Positions 36,332 to 47,178 are shown, counted from the first letter of the stretch. The stretch is DNA of 64,000 nucleotides from an uncultured Pelagibacteraceae bacterium (GCA_902545555.1 CACCGK010000001.1:1-64000), one strand, 5' to 3'. Notes: generated by a model from the letters alone, not told the origin. Program-made: numbers and translations.

Positions 36332-37359
36332 TAAATTGCTTCCTCCAGTTTCTTAGACATTTCTGCAATGTTGTCAGGTGGCCAGTTAGGGATTTCCATT
36401 CCTAAATATAAAGACATACCTGTTAAAACTTCTTTAATTTCATTTAATGATTTTCTTCCAAAATTAGGTGTTCTCAACATTTCACCTTCAGATTTTTGAA
36501 CTAGGTCACCGATATAAATAATATTATCATTTTTTAAGCAGTTCATTGACCTAACAGACAATTCTAATTCATCCACTTTTCTTAATAAGTTTTTGTTGAA
36601 TTCTGGCTCTGTAGAAACTTCTTTTACAGGAGCTTCAACTGGCTCATCAAAATTTACAAACATTTTAAGCTGATCCTGAAAAATCCTAGCCGAATAAGCC
36701 ACAGCATCTTCAGCAGAAATTGATCCATTAGTTTCAACTTCCATAATTAATTTATCATAATCTAATGCTTTGCCTTCTCTAGCTGTGCTAACTGAATATG
36801 AAACTTTTTTAACTGGACTATAAAGTGAGTCAATAGCTATAAGACCCAGTGGTGGTTCTTCAGGCTTATTTAGCTCTGCAGGAACGTATCCTTTACCTGT
36901 ATTTACATTCATCTCCATATGAAAAGTAGTTTTTTCATCTAAATTACAAATAACTAAATCGGGATTTAGAATTTCAACGTCTGCAACTGGAGTTATGTCT
37001 GAAGCTTTAATTTCTCCAGGTCCTTTTGCGTCTAAAATTAATTTTTTTGTACCTTCTGAATTACTTTTTAGTGCTAAAGATTTTACGTTTAAAACGATAT
37101 CAGTAACATCTTCTCTAACACCTTTTATTGAAGTGAATTCATGTAAAACTCCATCAATTTGAATAGATGTAACAGCGGCACCTCTTATAGATGATAACAA
37201 GATTCTTCTTAAAGAATTTCCTAATGTTAAACCGTAACCTTTTTCTAAAGGCTCAGCTACAATTTTTGCATGAGTTAAGTCATCACTAATTTGAACATCT
37301 AATTTAGATGGCTTAATTAATGACTTCCAATTTTTTACATTAACGTTTTCGACTTCCAT
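36331..37359 (-). CDS. rpoA: DNA-directed RNA polymerase alpha subunit
   Basis: The N-terminal dimerisation domain has [22 protein letters not shown] and [15 protein letters not shown]. The C-terminal domain (about 255-330) has [15 protein letters not shown] and [16 protein letters not shown], the part that contacts UP elements and activators. The 342 residues are complete. It lies between rpsK and rplQ; rpsD is absent from the operon, as is usual outside gammaproteobacteria. Confidence 0.98.
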   Translation of the reverse strand: MEVENVNVKNWKSLIKPSKLDVQISDDLTHAKIVAEPLEKGYGLTLGNSLRRILLSSIRGAAVTSIQIDGVLHEFTSIKGVREDVTDIVLNVKSLALKSNSEGTKKLILDAKGPGEIKASDITPVADVEILNPDLVICNLDEKTTFHMEMNVNTGKGYVPAELNKPEEPPLGLIAIDSLYSPVKKVSYSVSTAREGKALDYDKLIMEVETNGSISAEDAVAYSARIFQDQLKMFVNFDEPVEAPVKEVSTEPEFNKNLLRKVDELELSVRSMNCLKNDNIIYIGDLVQKSEGEMLRTPNFGRKSLNEIKEVLTGMSLYLGMEIPNWPPDNIAEMSKKLEEAI

Positions 37360-37808
37360 TAAACTCTCCTTTTCTTTGGTGGTCTAGTTCCATTATGGGG
37401 CATAGGCGTAGTGTCCTTGATTGACAAAATCTTAAATCCTCTAGCTTGCAATGCTCTTAAAGCTGTTTCTCTGCCTGATCCAGGTCCTTTCACTTCGACG
37501 GATAAAGTTTTCATTCCGTACTCAAGAGCTTTCGAGGCTGCAGAATCAGCTGCTATCTGAGCAGCGTAAGGAGTTGATTTTCTTGATCCCTTAAATCCTT
37601 TTTGTCCAGCAGATGCCCATGAAATTACATTTCCATTTGTATCAGCAATAGAGATGATGGTATTATTAAATGTTGATTGCACATAAGCAATTCCATTTAA
37701 AATATTTTTCTTAACTTTCTTTTTTTTTGAATAAGAACTTTTTACAATTTTCTTGGTAGATTTTTCTACTTTCTGATCTTTATTATCAATCTTATCAGGC
37801 TTAGCCAT
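37359..37808 (-). CDS. rpsK: 30S ribosomal protein S11 with lysine-rich N-terminal extension
   Basis: S11 forms the platform of the small subunit. The core from [17 protein letters not shown] through [13 protein letters not shown] and [15 protein letters not shown] is standard. The first ~35 residues are almost all Lys, Ser, Asp and Val. The protein has 149 residues against the usual ~129, so the tail is about 20 residues longer than normal. No later ATG could serve as the start, and the 1-base overlap style of the cluster continues at the rpoA side. Confidence 0.96.
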   Translation of the reverse strand: MAKPDKIDNKDQKVEKSTKKIVKSSYSKKKKVKKNILNGIAYVQSTFNNTIISIADTNGNVISWASAGQKGFKGSRKSTPYAAQIAADSAASKALEYGMKTLSVEVKGPGSGRETALRALQARGFKILSIKDTTPMPHNGTRPPKKRRV

Positions 37809-37810
37809 AA

Positions 37811-38194
37811 TTATTTTTTAGTTGGTGTTAATTTTTTTCCAGCAATAGCGATTGCTTTTCCTTTTCTTGTCCTAGCATTACATCTAGTTCTTTGTCCTCT
37901 AACAGGTAATTTTTTTCTATGTCTTGTTCCTCTGTAGCAAGCTAGATCGATTAATCTTTTAATGCTTAATGAATAATCTCTTCTCAAATCACCTTCTACT
38001 TTAAAGTTTTGATCTATGTACTCTCTAATTTTTAAAATCTCTTCATCAGTTAATTCATTTACTCTTTTAGCTCTTGGAATTTCTAAAGATGAACAAATTT
38101 GCTGAGAGAATTTATCACCAATTCCATAAATATAAGTTAAACCTATATGAACAAGTTTATTCTGTGGAATGTTTATACCTGCGATACGAGCCAT
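37811..38194 (-). CDS. rpsM: 30S ribosomal protein S13
   Basis: S13 sits in the head of the small subunit and contacts the P-site t[28 protein letters not shown] opens the protein and [24 protein letters not shown] closes it. 127 residues. It follows adk after 55 bases, one of the larger gaps in the cluster, so it may have its own promoter. Confidence 0.97.
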   Translation of the reverse strand: MARIAGINIPQNKLVHIGLTYIYGIGDKFSQQICSSLEIPRAKRVNELTDEEILKIREYIDQNFKVEGDLRRDYSLSIKRLIDLACYRGTRHRKKLPVRGQRTRCNARTRKGKAIAIAGKKLTPTKK

Positions 38195-38249
38195 AATTTT
38201 TGTGATAAATTGTGCCTTTTATATAAGAAGATTAATCAAAGTCAACGTC

Positions 38250-38813
38250 TTATACATTGATAAAAGCGTCTATTTTCCTTGTTATTTCTTCAATTTCTAA
38301 GCTTCCATCAATCTCTTTAAAATTCGGATTCTCAGAGTAGAAATTTAGAACTGGTTGGGTTGTTTCCATGTATTTCTCATACCTTGAAACTATCGTATGA
38401 GTATCATCATCAGACCTATTTTCTATAATTTTTCTTTTCTCAAGTCTTTTGAGAATTGTTTCTTTATCTACGTTTAGAAATAAAATTAAATCTATTCCCT
38501 GATTTGAATTTTTTAATAACACTTCTAAATTTTTAGCCTGACTTAAGGAACGAGGATATCCATCAAAGATTAATTTATTTTTTTTTTGAGGATCAGATAT
38601 TAAATTTTCTATAAGTTTATTAACAATATCATCACTTATAAATTTTCCATTCTTCATGTCATTGGTTATTGCTTTACCAATATCTGAATTTTTTTTGATT
38701 TCTTCTCTTAAAAGATCACCTGTTGAAATTTGAAAAGCATTTAATTTGTCTACAAGATATTTAGACTGAGTACCTTTTCCAGCACCAGGAGGTCCAAATA
38801 AAATTATATTCAC
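38250..38813 (-). CDS. adk: Adenylate kinase, short type
   Basis: Adk equilibrates ATP, AMP and ADP. The P-loop IILFGPPGAGKGTQS, the AMP-binding STGDLLREE and FDGYPRSLSQA are clear. RLEKRKIIENRSDDDTHTIVSRY shows that the long LID insert, with or without zinc cysteines, is lacking, which fits the 187-residue length. The secY-adk-rpsM order is typical of alphaproteobacteria. Its start lies one base before the secY stop. Confidence 0.96.
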   Translation of the reverse strand: MNIILFGPPGAGKGTQSKYLVDKLNAFQISTGDLLREEIKKNSDIGKAITNDMKNGKFISDDIVNKLIENLISDPQKKNKLIFDGYPRSLSQAKNLEVLLKNSNQGIDLILFLNVDKETILKRLEKRKIIENRSDDDTHTIVSRYEKYMETTQPVLNFYSENPNFKEIDGSLEIEEITRKIDAFINV

Positions 38814-40094
38814 TTACTTACCAAATTTTGTTTTTTTAATCAGTTGTTCGTATTGTGAACTCATTAATCTTGTTTGTATTTGTGTTACAGTATCGATAGC
38901 TACCACAACAACAATTAATATAGATGCACCACCTAAATAAAAAGGTATTGGATAGTTTGCAATTAAAAATTCTGGCATCAAACAAACTAAAGTTAGATAG
39001 AGAGCTCCAATCGTAGTTAGTTTTGTTGAAATATTTTGAATATATAGGGCCGTGCTTTCACCAGGTCTAATTCCAGGTACAAAACCGCCATACTTTCTTA
39101 AATTCTCAGCAGTCTCTGTTGGGTTGAATGTTATGGATGTATAAAAAAAAGTAAAAAATATTATTCCAGATGCATAAAGCAGCATATAAAGTGGTTGTCC
39201 TTGAGTGAAATAAGAGCTCAAGTTTAAAAATGTTTCATTGTTAGAAAATGAAAAATTTGAAAATGTCACTGGCAGTAATAGAAGTGCAGAAGCAAAAATT
39301 GCTGGAATCACGCCAGCCTGATTTATTTTTAAAGGTAAATGTGATGACTCTCCGCCATACATTTTGTTACCCATTTGTCTTTTAGGATAGTTAATTATAA
39401 TTTTTCTTAATGCTCTTTCCATAAAAACTACAAAAAGAATTGTAACTATTAATAAAACAAATATAGCTAGGATCATAAATGTTGAAACCGCACCGGTTCT
39501 ACCTAATTCAAAAGTTGTAACTAAAGCTCTTGGTATTTCAGCTACAATACCAGCAAAAATTATTAACGATATACCGTTACCAATACCTCTTTGAGTAATT
39601 TGTTCTCCTAGCCACATTAAAAATATTGTTCCCGCAACAATTGTTGTAACAGTAGTTATTTTAAAAAAAGCTCCTGGGTTAATTACTAAGTCAGCCGACG
39701 ACTCTAGGCCAACAGATAATCCATATCCTTGAACTGTTGCAAGTAATACTGTTCCATATCTAGTGATTTGTGTAATTTTGGCTCTTCCTGTCTCACCTTG
39801 AGCTTTTAGATTTTTAAAATAATCAGAAACCCCTGTTAAAAGCTGCACTATAATTGCAGAAGAAATGTAAGGCATTATACCTAATGCAAATATCGCCATT
39901 CTACTAACTGCGCCTCCTGCAAAAACATTAAACATGCCTAATAATCCTTTTTGATTACCTTCCATCATGATTTTTAATTGTTCAGGATCTATACCTGGTA
40001 AAGGTACAAAAGTTCCAAACCTATAAACGGCTAATATTAAAATAGTAAATATAATTCTATTTCTTAAATCATTTGTTGATGATGATGCACTCAT
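38814..40094 (-). CDS. secY: Protein translocase subunit SecY
   Basis: SecY is the pore of the general secretion channel. The 426 residues have ten hydrophobic segments. Signatures include LAVYRFGTFVPLPGID, ALGIMPYISSAIIVQLL and the cytosolic loop NYPKRQMGNKMYGGESSHLPLKIN with FVPGIRPGE. secE is 23 kb away in the rpl-rpo run of this window. Confidence 0.97.
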   Translation of the reverse strand: MSASSSTNDLRNRIIFTILILAVYRFGTFVPLPGIDPEQLKIMMEGNQKGLLGMFNVFAGGAVSRMAIFALGIMPYISSAIIVQLLTGVSDYFKNLKAQGETGRAKITQITRYGTVLLATVQGYGLSVGLESSADLVINPGAFFKITTVTTIVAGTIFLMWLGEQITQRGIGNGISLIIFAGIVAEIPRALVTTFELGRTGAVSTFMILAIFVLLIVTILFVVFMERALRKIIINYPKRQMGNKMYGGESSHLPLKINQAGVIPAIFASALLLLPVTFSNFSFSNNETFLNLSSYFTQGQPLYMLLYASGIIFFTFFYTSITFNPTETAENLRKYGGFVPGIRPGESTALYIQNISTKLTTIGALYLTLVCLMPEFLIANYPIPFYLGGASILIVVVVAIDTVTQIQTRLMSSQYEQLIKKTKFGK

Positions 40095-40103
40095 ATAAAC
40101 AAA

Positions 40104-40556
40104 CTATTTTTTTAATTGAATAGATCCACCAATTTTTTCTAGTTTTTCTATTGCTGATTTAGAGGCCAGGTCAGCTTCAATATTGATTTTATCTTTTACT
40201 TCCCCAAATCCTAAAATTTTTAATTTTTTTGAGTTTTTATTTATTAGTTTAAGTTTTTTTAATAATTCAGAGTTTAATACTTCATTTGGATTGATATTTT
40301 TCTTGTCTATATAAGATTGAATTTTATCTAGATTTAAAATTGCAACATTCTCTTTTGATATTGGATTAAAACCTCTTTTTGGAAGTCTTCTGTATAATGG
40401 CATTTGGCCACCTTCAAAACTTTTTATAGCTACACCAGATCTTGATTTTTGACCTTTTACACCTCTACCTGATGTCTTTCCTTTACCGGAGCCAATTCCT
40501 CTTCCAACTCTTAATTTAGATTTATTGATTTTTTCTCTATTATTTAAAGTAATCAT
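40104..40556 (-). CDS. rplO: 50S ribosomal protein L15
   Basis: The N-terminal RVGRGIGSGKGKTSGRGVKGQKSR tail and FEGGQMPLYRRLPKRGF block are diagnostic. 150 residues. It overlaps rpsE by one base, leaving no room for rpmD (L30), which normally lies between them. Confidence 0.97.
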   Translation of the reverse strand: MITLNNREKINKSKLRVGRGIGSGKGKTSGRGVKGQKSRSGVAIKSFEGGQMPLYRRLPKRGFNPISKENVAILNLDKIQSYIDKKNINPNEVLNSELLKKLKLINKNSKKLKILGFGEVKDKINIEADLASKSAIEKLEKIGGSIQLKK

Positions 40557-41071
40557 TATCCTCTTTTTTCAATTATTTCAGAAATTTTTTTATTTCTAAT
40601 TGCAGATATTTGTTTTGGTGAACTTTGTTTCATTAATGCTTTCATTGTAGCTCTAATAACATTATGTGCGTTAGAAGTTCCCATAGATTTTGCAACAATA
40701 TCTTTTACTCCTAAAACTTCACACACTGCCCTAACAGGACCACCCGCAATAATACCTGTTCCTTTTGAAGCAGCTCTTAGAACTATTCTACCCGAGCCAT
40801 CTTTTGCCTTAACATCATGATGTATCGTTCTACCTTCTCTTAATGGTATATGAGTAAGTTTTCTTCTTGCCATCTCATTTGCTTTTTTTATAGCATCAGG
40901 TACTTGCTTAGCTTTTGCGTGAGCTATACCAATTTTACCTGCTTGATTTCCAACAACTACAAGCGCTGAAAATCCAAATCTTCTTCCACCTTTGACAACT
41001 TTAGTAATTCGATTTATGTGGACTAATTTTTCTAATATATCGTCTGTTTTTTTATCTTTTAAATTTTCCAT
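40556..41071 (-). CDS. rpsE: 30S ribosomal protein S5
   Basis: S5 helps decoding fidelity at the mRNA entry site. VHINRITKVVKGGRRFGFSALVVVG starts the double-stranded-RNA-binding-like domain, and the GTGIIAGGPVRAVCEVLGVKDI and GTSNAHNVIRATMKAL blocks follow. 171 residues. Two bases separate it from rplR. Confidence 0.97.
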   Translation of the reverse strand: MENLKDKKTDDILEKLVHINRITKVVKGGRRFGFSALVVVGNQAGKIGIAHAKAKQVPDAIKKANEMARRKLTHIPLREGRTIHHDVKAKDGSGRIVLRAASKGTGIIAGGPVRAVCEVLGVKDIVAKSMGTSNAHNVIRATMKALMKQSSPKQISAIRNKKISEIIEKRG

Positions 41072-41073
41072 AA

Positions 41074-41430
41074 TTAAAATTCCATTCCGTTTTCTCTTAA
41101 AGTTTCTGCAAAAACTTTAATTCTACCGTGATATTTGTAAGAACCTCTATCAAAGTAAATTTTAGTAATATTTTTCTCTTGAGCTTTTTTAGCTAATTTT
41201 TGAGCAACCAGTTTAGATAGTTCGGTTTTATTAACTTTGTCTGCTGATCTAAGATCTTTTTCAACAGATGAAGCTGATAACAAGGTTACGTTTTTTGTAT
41301 CATCAATTATTTGAGCTGAAATATTTTTTGATGATCTAGAAATACTTAATCTAAATCTATCTTTTGAAGCAACTTTTTTAGCCTTATTGCTAACTCTAAA
41401 TCTTTTTCTGATACTAGTGTTTAATTTCAT
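41074..41430 (-). CDS. rplR: 50S ribosomal protein L18
   Basis: L18 binds 5S r[23 protein letters not shown] and [23 protein letters not shown] are the family blocks. 118 residues, full length. It shares one base with rplF. Confidence 0.97.
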   Translation of the reverse strand: MKLNTSIRKRFRVSNKAKKVASKDRFRLSISRSSKNISAQIIDDTKNVTLLSASSVEKDLRSADKVNKTELSKLVAQKLAKKAQEKNITKIYFDRGSYKYHGRIKVFAETLRENGMEF

Positions 41431-41969
41431 TACTTTTTCTTACCCTCTTTTTTAAGAACATACTGTCCCTTTTCTCGAACACCTTTACCTTTATAAGGTT
41501 CGATTTTTCTTAATGTTTTAATTTTAGATACAACTTCACCAACTAGCTGCTTATCAGATCCTGTAATTTTTAATGTTGTTTGTTTTTCAACAGCAATTTT
41601 GATTCCTTCTGGTATATCAAAATTAATATCATGACTATAACCCAATTGTAAATTTAACTGATTCCCCTTTAACGCTGCTCTATAACCAACACCAACTAAT
41701 TCTAAAGTTTTTTCATATCCTGTGCTAGATCCAATAACAGCATTATTGATTAAACTTCTATTCATTCCCCAAAGTCTTTTTGAGTTTTGATCTACTTTTT
41801 TTGGTTTAATAGAAATTTCTTTACCCTCAATTATGTCTAAATTAAACATATCTAGATCAACATTGATCGATTTTTTCCCTAGAGGTCCTTCTATATTTAT
41901 AATATTTCCAGCTAAAGCAACTTTTACTTTTTCAGGGATTGATATGTTAATTTTTCCTATTTTAGACAT
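41430..41969 (-). CDS. rplF: 50S ribosomal protein L6
   Basis: Two related alpha-beta domains are visible. The C-terminal signature is [14 protein letters not shown], then [17 protein letters not shown] and [23 protein letters not shown]. 179 residues. Single-base overlaps join it to rpsH and rplR. Confidence 0.97.
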   Translation of the reverse strand: MSKIGKINISIPEKVKVALAGNIINIEGPLGKKSINVDLDMFNLDIIEGKEISIKPKKVDQNSKRLWGMNRSLINNAVIGSSTGYEKTLELVGVGYRAALKGNQLNLQLGYSHDINFDIPEGIKIAVEKQTTLKITGSDKQLVGEVVSKIKTLRKIEPYKGKGVREKGQYVLKKEGKKK

Positions 41970-42364
41970 TAAAATACCTTACAAATTATTTCGCCACCAA
42001 CTTTTTGTTTTCTTGCATCTATATCAGTCATTACTCCTTTTGGAGTTGAAACAATAGCAATTCCCAAGCCATTATTTATTTTAGGTAAGCTATCAGCAGA
42101 TGAAAAAATTCTTCTTCCAGGTTTTGACACTCTTTCAAAAGCACTAATAACTGGATTTCCAGAATGATACTTTAGTTCTAATGATAATATTGGTTTTTTT
42201 TCCTCAGAACTTACTTTAAAATCTTTTATGAAACCTTCATTTTTGAGTATATCTGCAATTTTTGTTTTAAAATTTGATGAAGGTAATTCTACTTTTTTAT
42301 GATTTCTTGCTTGAGCATTCTTCACTCTTGCAATCATATCTCCTATCGGGTCACTTAAACTCAT
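41969..42364 (-). CDS. rpsH: 30S ribosomal protein S8
   Basis: S8 is a primary 16S rRNA binder and in E. coli represses the spc operon. The protein reads SDPIGDMIARVKNAQARNHKKV at the start and GLGIAIVSTPKGVMTDIDARKQKVGGEIIC at the end. 131 residues. Confidence 0.97.
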   Translation of the reverse strand: MSLSDPIGDMIARVKNAQARNHKKVELPSSNFKTKIADILKNEGFIKDFKVSSEEKKPILSLELKYHSGNPVISAFERVSKPGRRIFSSADSLPKINNGLGIAIVSTPKGVMTDIDARKQKVGGEIICKVF

Positions 42365-42375
42365 AATTTTCCTTT

Positions 42376-42681
42376 CTACCAGCTAGATTTAACTAAGCCA
42401 GGTATCTTTCCTTGTAATCCTAATTGTCTTAATGCAATTCTTGAAATCTTTAATTTTCTGTAAACACCGTGAGGTCTTCCGGTAATCTCACATCTATTCA
42501 TAACTCTTGTTTTAGCGGAGTTTCTTGGCAGCTTAGATAATTTTTGTTGCGCTTTAAATCTTTCTTCTAATGGAATCTTTTTATCCATTACAATCTTCTT
42601 TAATGCTTGTCTTTTCTTATAAAGCCTATCTGAAAGCTTAATTCTTTTTTTATTTTTATTAACAGCGCTTATCTTTGCCAT
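42376..42681 (-). CDS. rpsN: 30S ribosomal protein S14, zinc-free long form
   Basis: The 101-residue length and RCEITGRPHGVYRKLKISR (only one cysteine, no CxxC pairs) identify the zinc-independent long type. A zinc-dependent short paralogue, if any, is not here. Confidence 0.97.
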   Translation of the reverse strand: MAKISAVNKNKKRIKLSDRLYKKRQALKKIVMDKKIPLEERFKAQQKLSKLPRNSAKTRVMNRCEITGRPHGVYRKLKISRIALRQLGLQGKIPGLVKSSW

Positions 42682-42683
42682 AT

Positions 42684-43238
42684 TTAATTATCTCCTTTTT
42701 TAATAAATGGAAAATTCATTTTTTCTAGTAATGCAAAACTATGCTCTTTATTTATTGCTTTAATAACTATTACTATATCTAAACCTCTAACTTTGTCAGC
42801 TCTATCAAAGCTTACTTCTGGGAAAATTATATGCTCTTTAATTCCAAATGTATAATTACCAAATTTATCAAAACCTTTTGGCGACAAACCTCTAAAATCT
42901 TTAATTCTTGGTAATGCAATATTCACTAATCTATCTAAGAATTCATACATTCTATTTTTTCTTAATGTTACCTTTAAACCGGCATTTGATCCTTTTCTGG
43001 TTTTAAAATTTGCTACTGATTTTTTAAATTTTGTTGTCACTGGTTTTTGTCCAGTAATTTTAGCCATATCTTCTTCACATGATTTTAAAATCTTAGAATC
43101 TGTAGCATCTAATCCAAGACCCATATTTAAAACAACTTTCTCAATTCTTGGAGCCATATAATTATTTTTAAAACCAAACTGATCTTTTAATGCAGGCTGA
43201 ATTTCTTTATTGAATATTTCTTTTAATCTTGGTGTCAT
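42684..43238 (-). CDS. rplE: 50S ribosomal protein L5
   Basis: L5 binds 5S rRNA and contacts P-site tRNA. IEKVVLNMGLG, GQKPVTTKFKKSVANFKTRKG and ALPRIKDFRGLSPKGFDKFGNY are diagnostic. 184 residues. It shares one base with rplX. Confidence 0.97.
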   Translation of the reverse strand: MTPRLKEIFNKEIQPALKDQFGFKNNYMAPRIEKVVLNMGLGLDATDSKILKSCEEDMAKITGQKPVTTKFKKSVANFKTRKGSNAGLKVTLRKNRMYEFLDRLVNIALPRIKDFRGLSPKGFDKFGNYTFGIKEHIIFPEVSFDRADKVRGLDIVIVIKAINKEHSFALLEKMNFPFIKKGDN

Positions 43239-43483
43239 TATTTTTTAGCCTCTTTTTTCTTAGCTACTTTTTCATCAATTAGTTTTAAGTTAGAAATATG
43301 AATAAAGCTTTCCTTTGGAAAAATTCCACCTTTTTTCTCTTTTGTTGTTTTAACGTGTTTTTTAACCATGTTTATTTCTTTAACTTTAGCTCTGTTATTA
43401 ACTCTATCAATTTCAATAACTTCACCTTCTTTTTTTTTATCTTTTCCAGTTAAAACTCTTACTTTCAAACCTTTTTTAATCAT
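43238..43483 (-). CDS. rplX: 50S ribosomal protein L24
   Basis: A KOW motif ([21 protein letters not shown]) and [21 protein letters not shown] identify L24. At 81 residues it lacks about 20 residues of the usual C-terminal tail but keeps the fold. Confidence 0.96.
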   Translation of the reverse strand: MIKKGLKVRVLTGKDKKKEGEVIEIDRVNNRAKVKEINMVKKHVKTTKEKKGGIFPKESFIHISNLKLIDEKVAKKKEAKK

Positions 43484-43851
43484 TATAAAACCTCCGGTGC
43501 CAATGAAATAATTTTCATTTGACCTCTACTTCTTAATTCTCTAGTAACAGGACCAAAAATTCTTGTGCCCACTGGCTCACCTTTGTCATCAACTAAGACA
43601 GCGGCATTATTATCAAATCTTACTTTAGAACCATCATTTCTGTGAATTCCCTTTTTAACCCTTACAACTACAGCTTTATGAACAGATCCTTTTTTAACTT
43701 TTCCTTTAGGTATCGCCTCTTTAACTGCAATTACAATGGTATCACCAATACTAGCGTATCTTCTTTTTGATCCACCTAGAACTTTAATGCACTCAATTCT
43801 TTTTGCACCAGTATTGTCAGCTACTTGTAATTCTGTTTGAACACCAATCAT
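43483..43851 (-). CDS. rplN: 50S ribosomal protein L14
   Basis: L14 sits at the subunit interface. [38 protein letters not shown] and [27 protein letters not shown] are near-canonical. 122 residues, the usual first gene of the spc operon; it shares one base with rpsQ. Confidence 0.98.
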   Translation of the reverse strand: MIGVQTELQVADNTGAKRIECIKVLGGSKRRYASIGDTIVIAVKEAIPKGKVKKGSVHKAVVVRVKKGIHRNDGSKVRFDNNAAVLVDDKGEPVGTRIFGPVTRELRSRGQMKIISLAPEVL

Positions 43852-44087
43852 TACTTTGTACTCTCCATAACTTGAAATTTTTTATTTTTTGAAAAGGGTT
43901 TGCTCTCAATAATTGAAACTTTATCACCAGTTTTGAACTTATTATTTTCATCGTGAGCGTTGTAGTTTTTTCTAACCTTGATTACTTTTTTTAAAACTGG
44001 GTGAGAATATTTACGTTCTACCATAACAGTAACTGTTTTATTTGGTTTATCGCTTATAACCACACCTGTAAGTATTTTTTTAGGCAT
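43851..44087 (-). CDS. rpsQ: 30S ribosomal protein S17
   Basis: The OB-fold protein reads [25 protein letters not shown] and [18 protein letters not shown]. 78 residues. Its start overlaps rpmC by eight bases. Confidence 0.97.
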   Translation of the reverse strand: MPKKILTGVVISDKPNKTVTVMVERKYSHPVLKKVIKVRKNYNAHDENNKFKTGDKVSIIESKPFSKNKKFQVMESTK

Positions 44088-44271
44088 TTGCTTTTCCTTT
44101 TAAAATTGTTTTTAATCTTGCTATTGTTTTTCTAGTTTCCCCAATTTTAGATGGGTTTGTTACTTGTGAATTCATTTTTTGAAACCTGAAATTAAAAAGA
44201 TCTTTTTTAAGCTTATCAATATTCTTCACAATTTCGTCCTTTGATAATTTTTTAATTTCTTGTTTTTTCAT
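44080..44271 (-). CDS. rpmC: 50S ribosomal protein L29
   Basis: L29 is a small helical protein at the tunnel exit. Its 63 residues contain [37 protein letters not shown] in overlapping family blocks. It shares one base with rplP. Confidence 0.96.
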   Translation of the reverse strand: MKKQEIKKLSKDEIVKNIDKLKKDLFNFRFQKMNSQVTNPSKIGETRKTIARLKTILKGKANA

Positions 44272-44681
44272 TATGCAAATCTCTTAATAGTTTTAGTCTT
44301 AATTGGTAATTTAGCTGATGCTTTATATAAAGCCTCTTTGGCAATTTGTTCAGAAACACCATCAACTTCAAACAATATTCTTCCTGGTTTTACTCTGCAT
44401 GCGAAGTATTCTGGTGAACCCTTCCCTTTACCCATTCTGACCTCAATGGGTTTTTTAGAAACTGGTATATTTGGAAATATTCTTGTCCAAACTCTTCCTT
44501 GTCTTTTCATGTGTCTTGTTAATGCAACCCTTGCAGCCTCTATTTGTTTTCCAGTAACTCTTTCAGGCTGCAAAGCTTTTAATGCGTAAGCACCATAATT
44601 AATACTACTTGCTCTAGTAGCATTCCCATGGATTCTACCTTTATGAGCTTTTCTCCACTTTGTTCTTACTGGTTGAAGCAT
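44271..44681 (-). CDS. rplP: 50S ribosomal protein L16
   Basis: L16 shapes the A-site tRNA pocket. [41 protein letters not shown] and [24 protein letters not shown] are diagnostic. 136 residues. Confidence 0.98.
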   Translation of the reverse strand: MLQPVRTKWRKAHKGRIHGNATRASSINYGAYALKALQPERVTGKQIEAARVALTRHMKRQGRVWTRIFPNIPVSKKPIEVRMGKGKGSPEYFACRVKPGRILFEVDGVSEQIAKEALYKASAKLPIKTKTIKRFA

Positions 44682-45361
44682 TATTGTTTACCTTCCTTTG
44701 GTGTTACCTTGTTTGTCTCTTGGCTAAATTCTCTTGCAAAAACTTCACCTTTATATATCCAAACTTTAATACCAATAATTCCATAAGTTGTAAGAGCCTC
44801 TGCCTCAGCATAATCTATATCAGCTCTTAAAGTATGTGATGGAATGCTTCCATCTCTTAACCACTCTGTTCTAGCTATTTCATTTCCACCAAGTCTTCCA
44901 CTCACAGAAACTTTAATTCCTTTTGCTCCAAGTCTAATACATGATTGCATTGCTCTTTTCATTGCTCTTCTATAAGAAATTCTTTTAACCAGTTGCTGAG
45001 CTATGTTTTCAGCCACTAAATAAGCATTTGTCTCAGGTTTTTTTACCTCTTTTATGTTTAGATTTACTTCATTTGTAGTTAATTTTGAGAGATTATTTTT
45101 AATTTTGTCAATATCACTTCCTTTTTTACCAATCACAAATCCTGGTCTAGAAGTATAGATTGTAACATAACACTTATTAGAGGTTCTTTCGATCATTACC
45201 TTGGATACACCAGAGTTGATTACATTTTTCTTGATATATTCTCTAATTTTAAAATCTTCGATTAGATAATTTCCAAAATCTTTTTTCTTAGCATACCAAA
45301 CAGAGTCCCATCCTCTGTTGACACCTAATCTAAAACCTACAGGATTAACTTTTTGCCCCAT
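44681..45361 (-). CDS. rpsC: 30S ribosomal protein S3
   Basis: S3 forms the mRNA entry channel. The KH domain (about 40-110, [27 protein letters not shown]) and the C-terminal domain ([19 protein letters not shown]) are complete. 226 residues. It overlaps rplV by 17 bases. Confidence 0.98.
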   Translation of the reverse strand: MGQKVNPVGFRLGVNRGWDSVWYAKKKDFGNYLIEDFKIREYIKKNVINSGVSKVMIERTSNKCYVTIYTSRPGFVIGKKGSDIDKIKNNLSKLTTNEVNLNIKEVKKPETNAYLVAENIAQQLVKRISYRRAMKRAMQSCIRLGAKGIKVSVSGRLGGNEIARTEWLRDGSIPSHTLRADIDYAEAEALTTYGIIGIKVWIYKGEVFAREFSQETNKVTPKEGKQ

Positions 45362-45743
45362 GCTTCTCCATTTGTTTTGCTTCTGATAAAATTATTGTAA
45401 CAGTTGACCAAGGTTTTAATATTGGTGCTGCTCTTCCTTTGGCTCTTGGTCTAAATCTTTTCATAACTATTTTTTTTCCACAATATGCTTCTTTAACTAT
45501 TAATTTATCAATATCGTATTGAAAATTATTTTCAGCATTGGCTACTGCTGAACTAATAGTTTTTCTAACATCTCTAGTAACTCTCTTTTCTGAAAATTGT
45601 AAATCTCTAATTGCAACATCAACTTTTTTGCCAACAATGCTTTTTAGTATTGGATTTAGCTTTCTAACACTTGATCTAATACCGTTGTTAACAGACTTTA
45701 CTGTTTTGTCGGTAGTTTTATCAATTTTCTTTTTTTTACCCAT
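45345..45743 (-). CDS. rplV: 50S ribosomal protein L22
   Basis: L22 lines the exit tunnel. The C-terminal [25 protein letters not shown] is diagnostic. The N-terminal ~22 residues are a Lys/Thr-rich extension before [20 protein letters not shown]. 132 residues against a usual 110-127. Confidence 0.95.
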   Translation of the reverse strand: MGKKKKIDKTTDKTVKSVNNGIRSSVRKLNPILKSIVGKKVDVAIRDLQFSEKRVTRDVRKTISSAVANAENNFQYDIDKLIVKEAYCGKKIVMKRFRPRAKGRAAPILKPWSTVTIILSEAKQMEKHGAKS

Positions 45744-45745
45744 AA

Positions 45746-46042
45746 TTATTTCTTCTCTGCTGTTGCTGGTTTAGCTTTCTTATCAGCTGGTGTATGACCA
45801 AAAAATGTTCTTGTTGGTGCAAATTCACCCAATTTGTGTCCAACCATATCTTCTGAAACTGTTATTGGTATAAATTTTTTTCCATTATAAATTTGGAAAC
45901 TTACCCCTACAAAATCAGGTAAAATTGTAGATTTTCTTGACCAAGTTTTAATAGGAATTTTCTTTGGGTCGTCTTTATACTTGTCTACTTTCTTCATTAA
46001 GCTTTCCTCAACAAACGGTCCTTTCCAAACTGCTCTGGCCAT
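45746..46042 (-). CDS. rpsS: 30S ribosomal protein S19
   Basis: [44 protein letters not shown] and [18 protein letters not shown] are standard S19 blocks. 98 residues. It shares one base with rplB. Confidence 0.97.
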   Translation of the reverse strand: MARAVWKGPFVEESLMKKVDKYKDDPKKIPIKTWSRKSTILPDFVGVSFQIYNGKKFIPITVSEDMVGHKLGEFAPTRTFFGHTPADKKAKPATAEKK

Positions 46043-46881
46043 TACTTAGTATCCTTCCTCTTATTTCTTCTCTTAACTATAAACTTATCTGTTCTCTTAT
46101 TATCTCTAGTTTTTAAACCTTTAGCAGATTGTCCTGTAGGTGAAACTGGATGTCTTCCTCCAGCAGATTTTCCTTCACCACCTCCATGTGGGTGATCAAC
46201 TGGGTTTTTAACAACACCTCTAGTATGAGGTCTTCTACCCAACCATCTTGATCTACCTGCTTTTCCAATTTTGATATTTTTTTGATCTGGATTACTTAAA
46301 ATTCCAATTGTAGCTAAAGCTCTAGAATCTATTTTTCTCACTTCACCTGAGGCTAATTTTATTAAACTATAGTTTCCATCTAGACCACTAATAGTAACTG
46401 ATGAACCAGCTGCTCTAGCGATTTTTCCACCACCACCTGGCTGTATCTCGACATTATGTATATTTATACCCACTGGAATGTCTTGCAATGGCATACAATT
46501 ACCTACTTTAATTTCCTTTTTAGAACCGCTTTCAACTTTATCTCCAACTTTAATTTTTTGTGGTGCTAAGAAGTACGCATGCTTATTATCCTCAAATTTA
46601 ACTAACATTATGTAACATGATCTATTTGGATCATACTCTATTCTTTCAACTGTAGCTTCCATGTCGAATTTTTTTCTATAAAAATCAACATGTCTGTACA
46701 TTTTTTTATGTCCACCAGCTCTATTAATAGAGGTAATATGACCATTGTTATTTCTACCTTTCATGGCATTTTTTGGAGAGACTAATGACTTAAATGGTTT
46801 ACCTTTCCATAAGCCAGTTCTATCAACTAAAATAGTGCCTCTTGTAGATTTTGTGTATGGTTTAAAAGTTTTTAATGCCAT
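46042..46881 (-). CDS. rplB: 50S ribosomal protein L2
   Basis: L2 is needed for subunit joining and peptidyl transfer. [39 protein letters not shown] and [19 protein letters not shown] (with the conserved functional histidine) are present. 279 residues. Confidence 0.98.
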   Translation of the reverse strand: MALKTFKPYTKSTRGTILVDRTGLWKGKPFKSLVSPKNAMKGRNNNGHITSINRAGGHKKMYRHVDFYRKKFDMEATVERIEYDPNRSCYIMLVKFEDNKHAYFLAPQKIKVGDKVESGSKKEIKVGNCMPLQDIPVGINIHNVEIQPGGGGKIARAAGSSVTISGLDGNYSLIKLASGEVRKIDSRALATIGILSNPDQKNIKIGKAGRSRWLGRRPHTRGVVKNPVDHPHGGGEGKSAGGRHPVSPTGQSAKGLKTRDNKRTDKFIVKRRNKRKDTK

Positions 46882-46884
46882 TTA

Positions 46885-47178
46885 TTAAATTCCTGTTGTT
46901 AGATCAATACTTTGACCTTTTTTTAAAGTTATTATTGCTTTTTTATAACCAGATACTTTTACTTTTCTACCTCTGGTAACTTTTGTTCTGTTTTGTTTGT
47001 TTATAATATTTATCTTAGTCACATTAACTTTAAATATTTTTTCTATATTCTTTTTTAAATTTTTCTTATTTGCTCCATCCGGAACTTTAAAAACAATTTT
47101 GTTAAGTTCAGATAAATTAGTAGATTTCTCAGTAACCACTGGAGAAAGAATTTTATCGTATAAGTGAATTTTTTCCAT
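46885..47178 (-). CDS. rplW: 50S ribosomal protein L23
   Basis: L23 docks trigger factor and SRP at the tunnel exit. ILSPVVTEKSTNLSE, FKVPDGANKKNLKKNIEKIFKV and RGRKVKVSGYKKAIITLKKGQSID are typical. 97 residues. Confidence 0.97.
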   Translation of the reverse strand: MEKIHLYDKILSPVVTEKSTNLSELNKIVFKVPDGANKKNLKKNIEKIFKVNVTKINIINKQNRTKVTRGRKVKVSGYKKAIITLKKGQSIDLTTGI

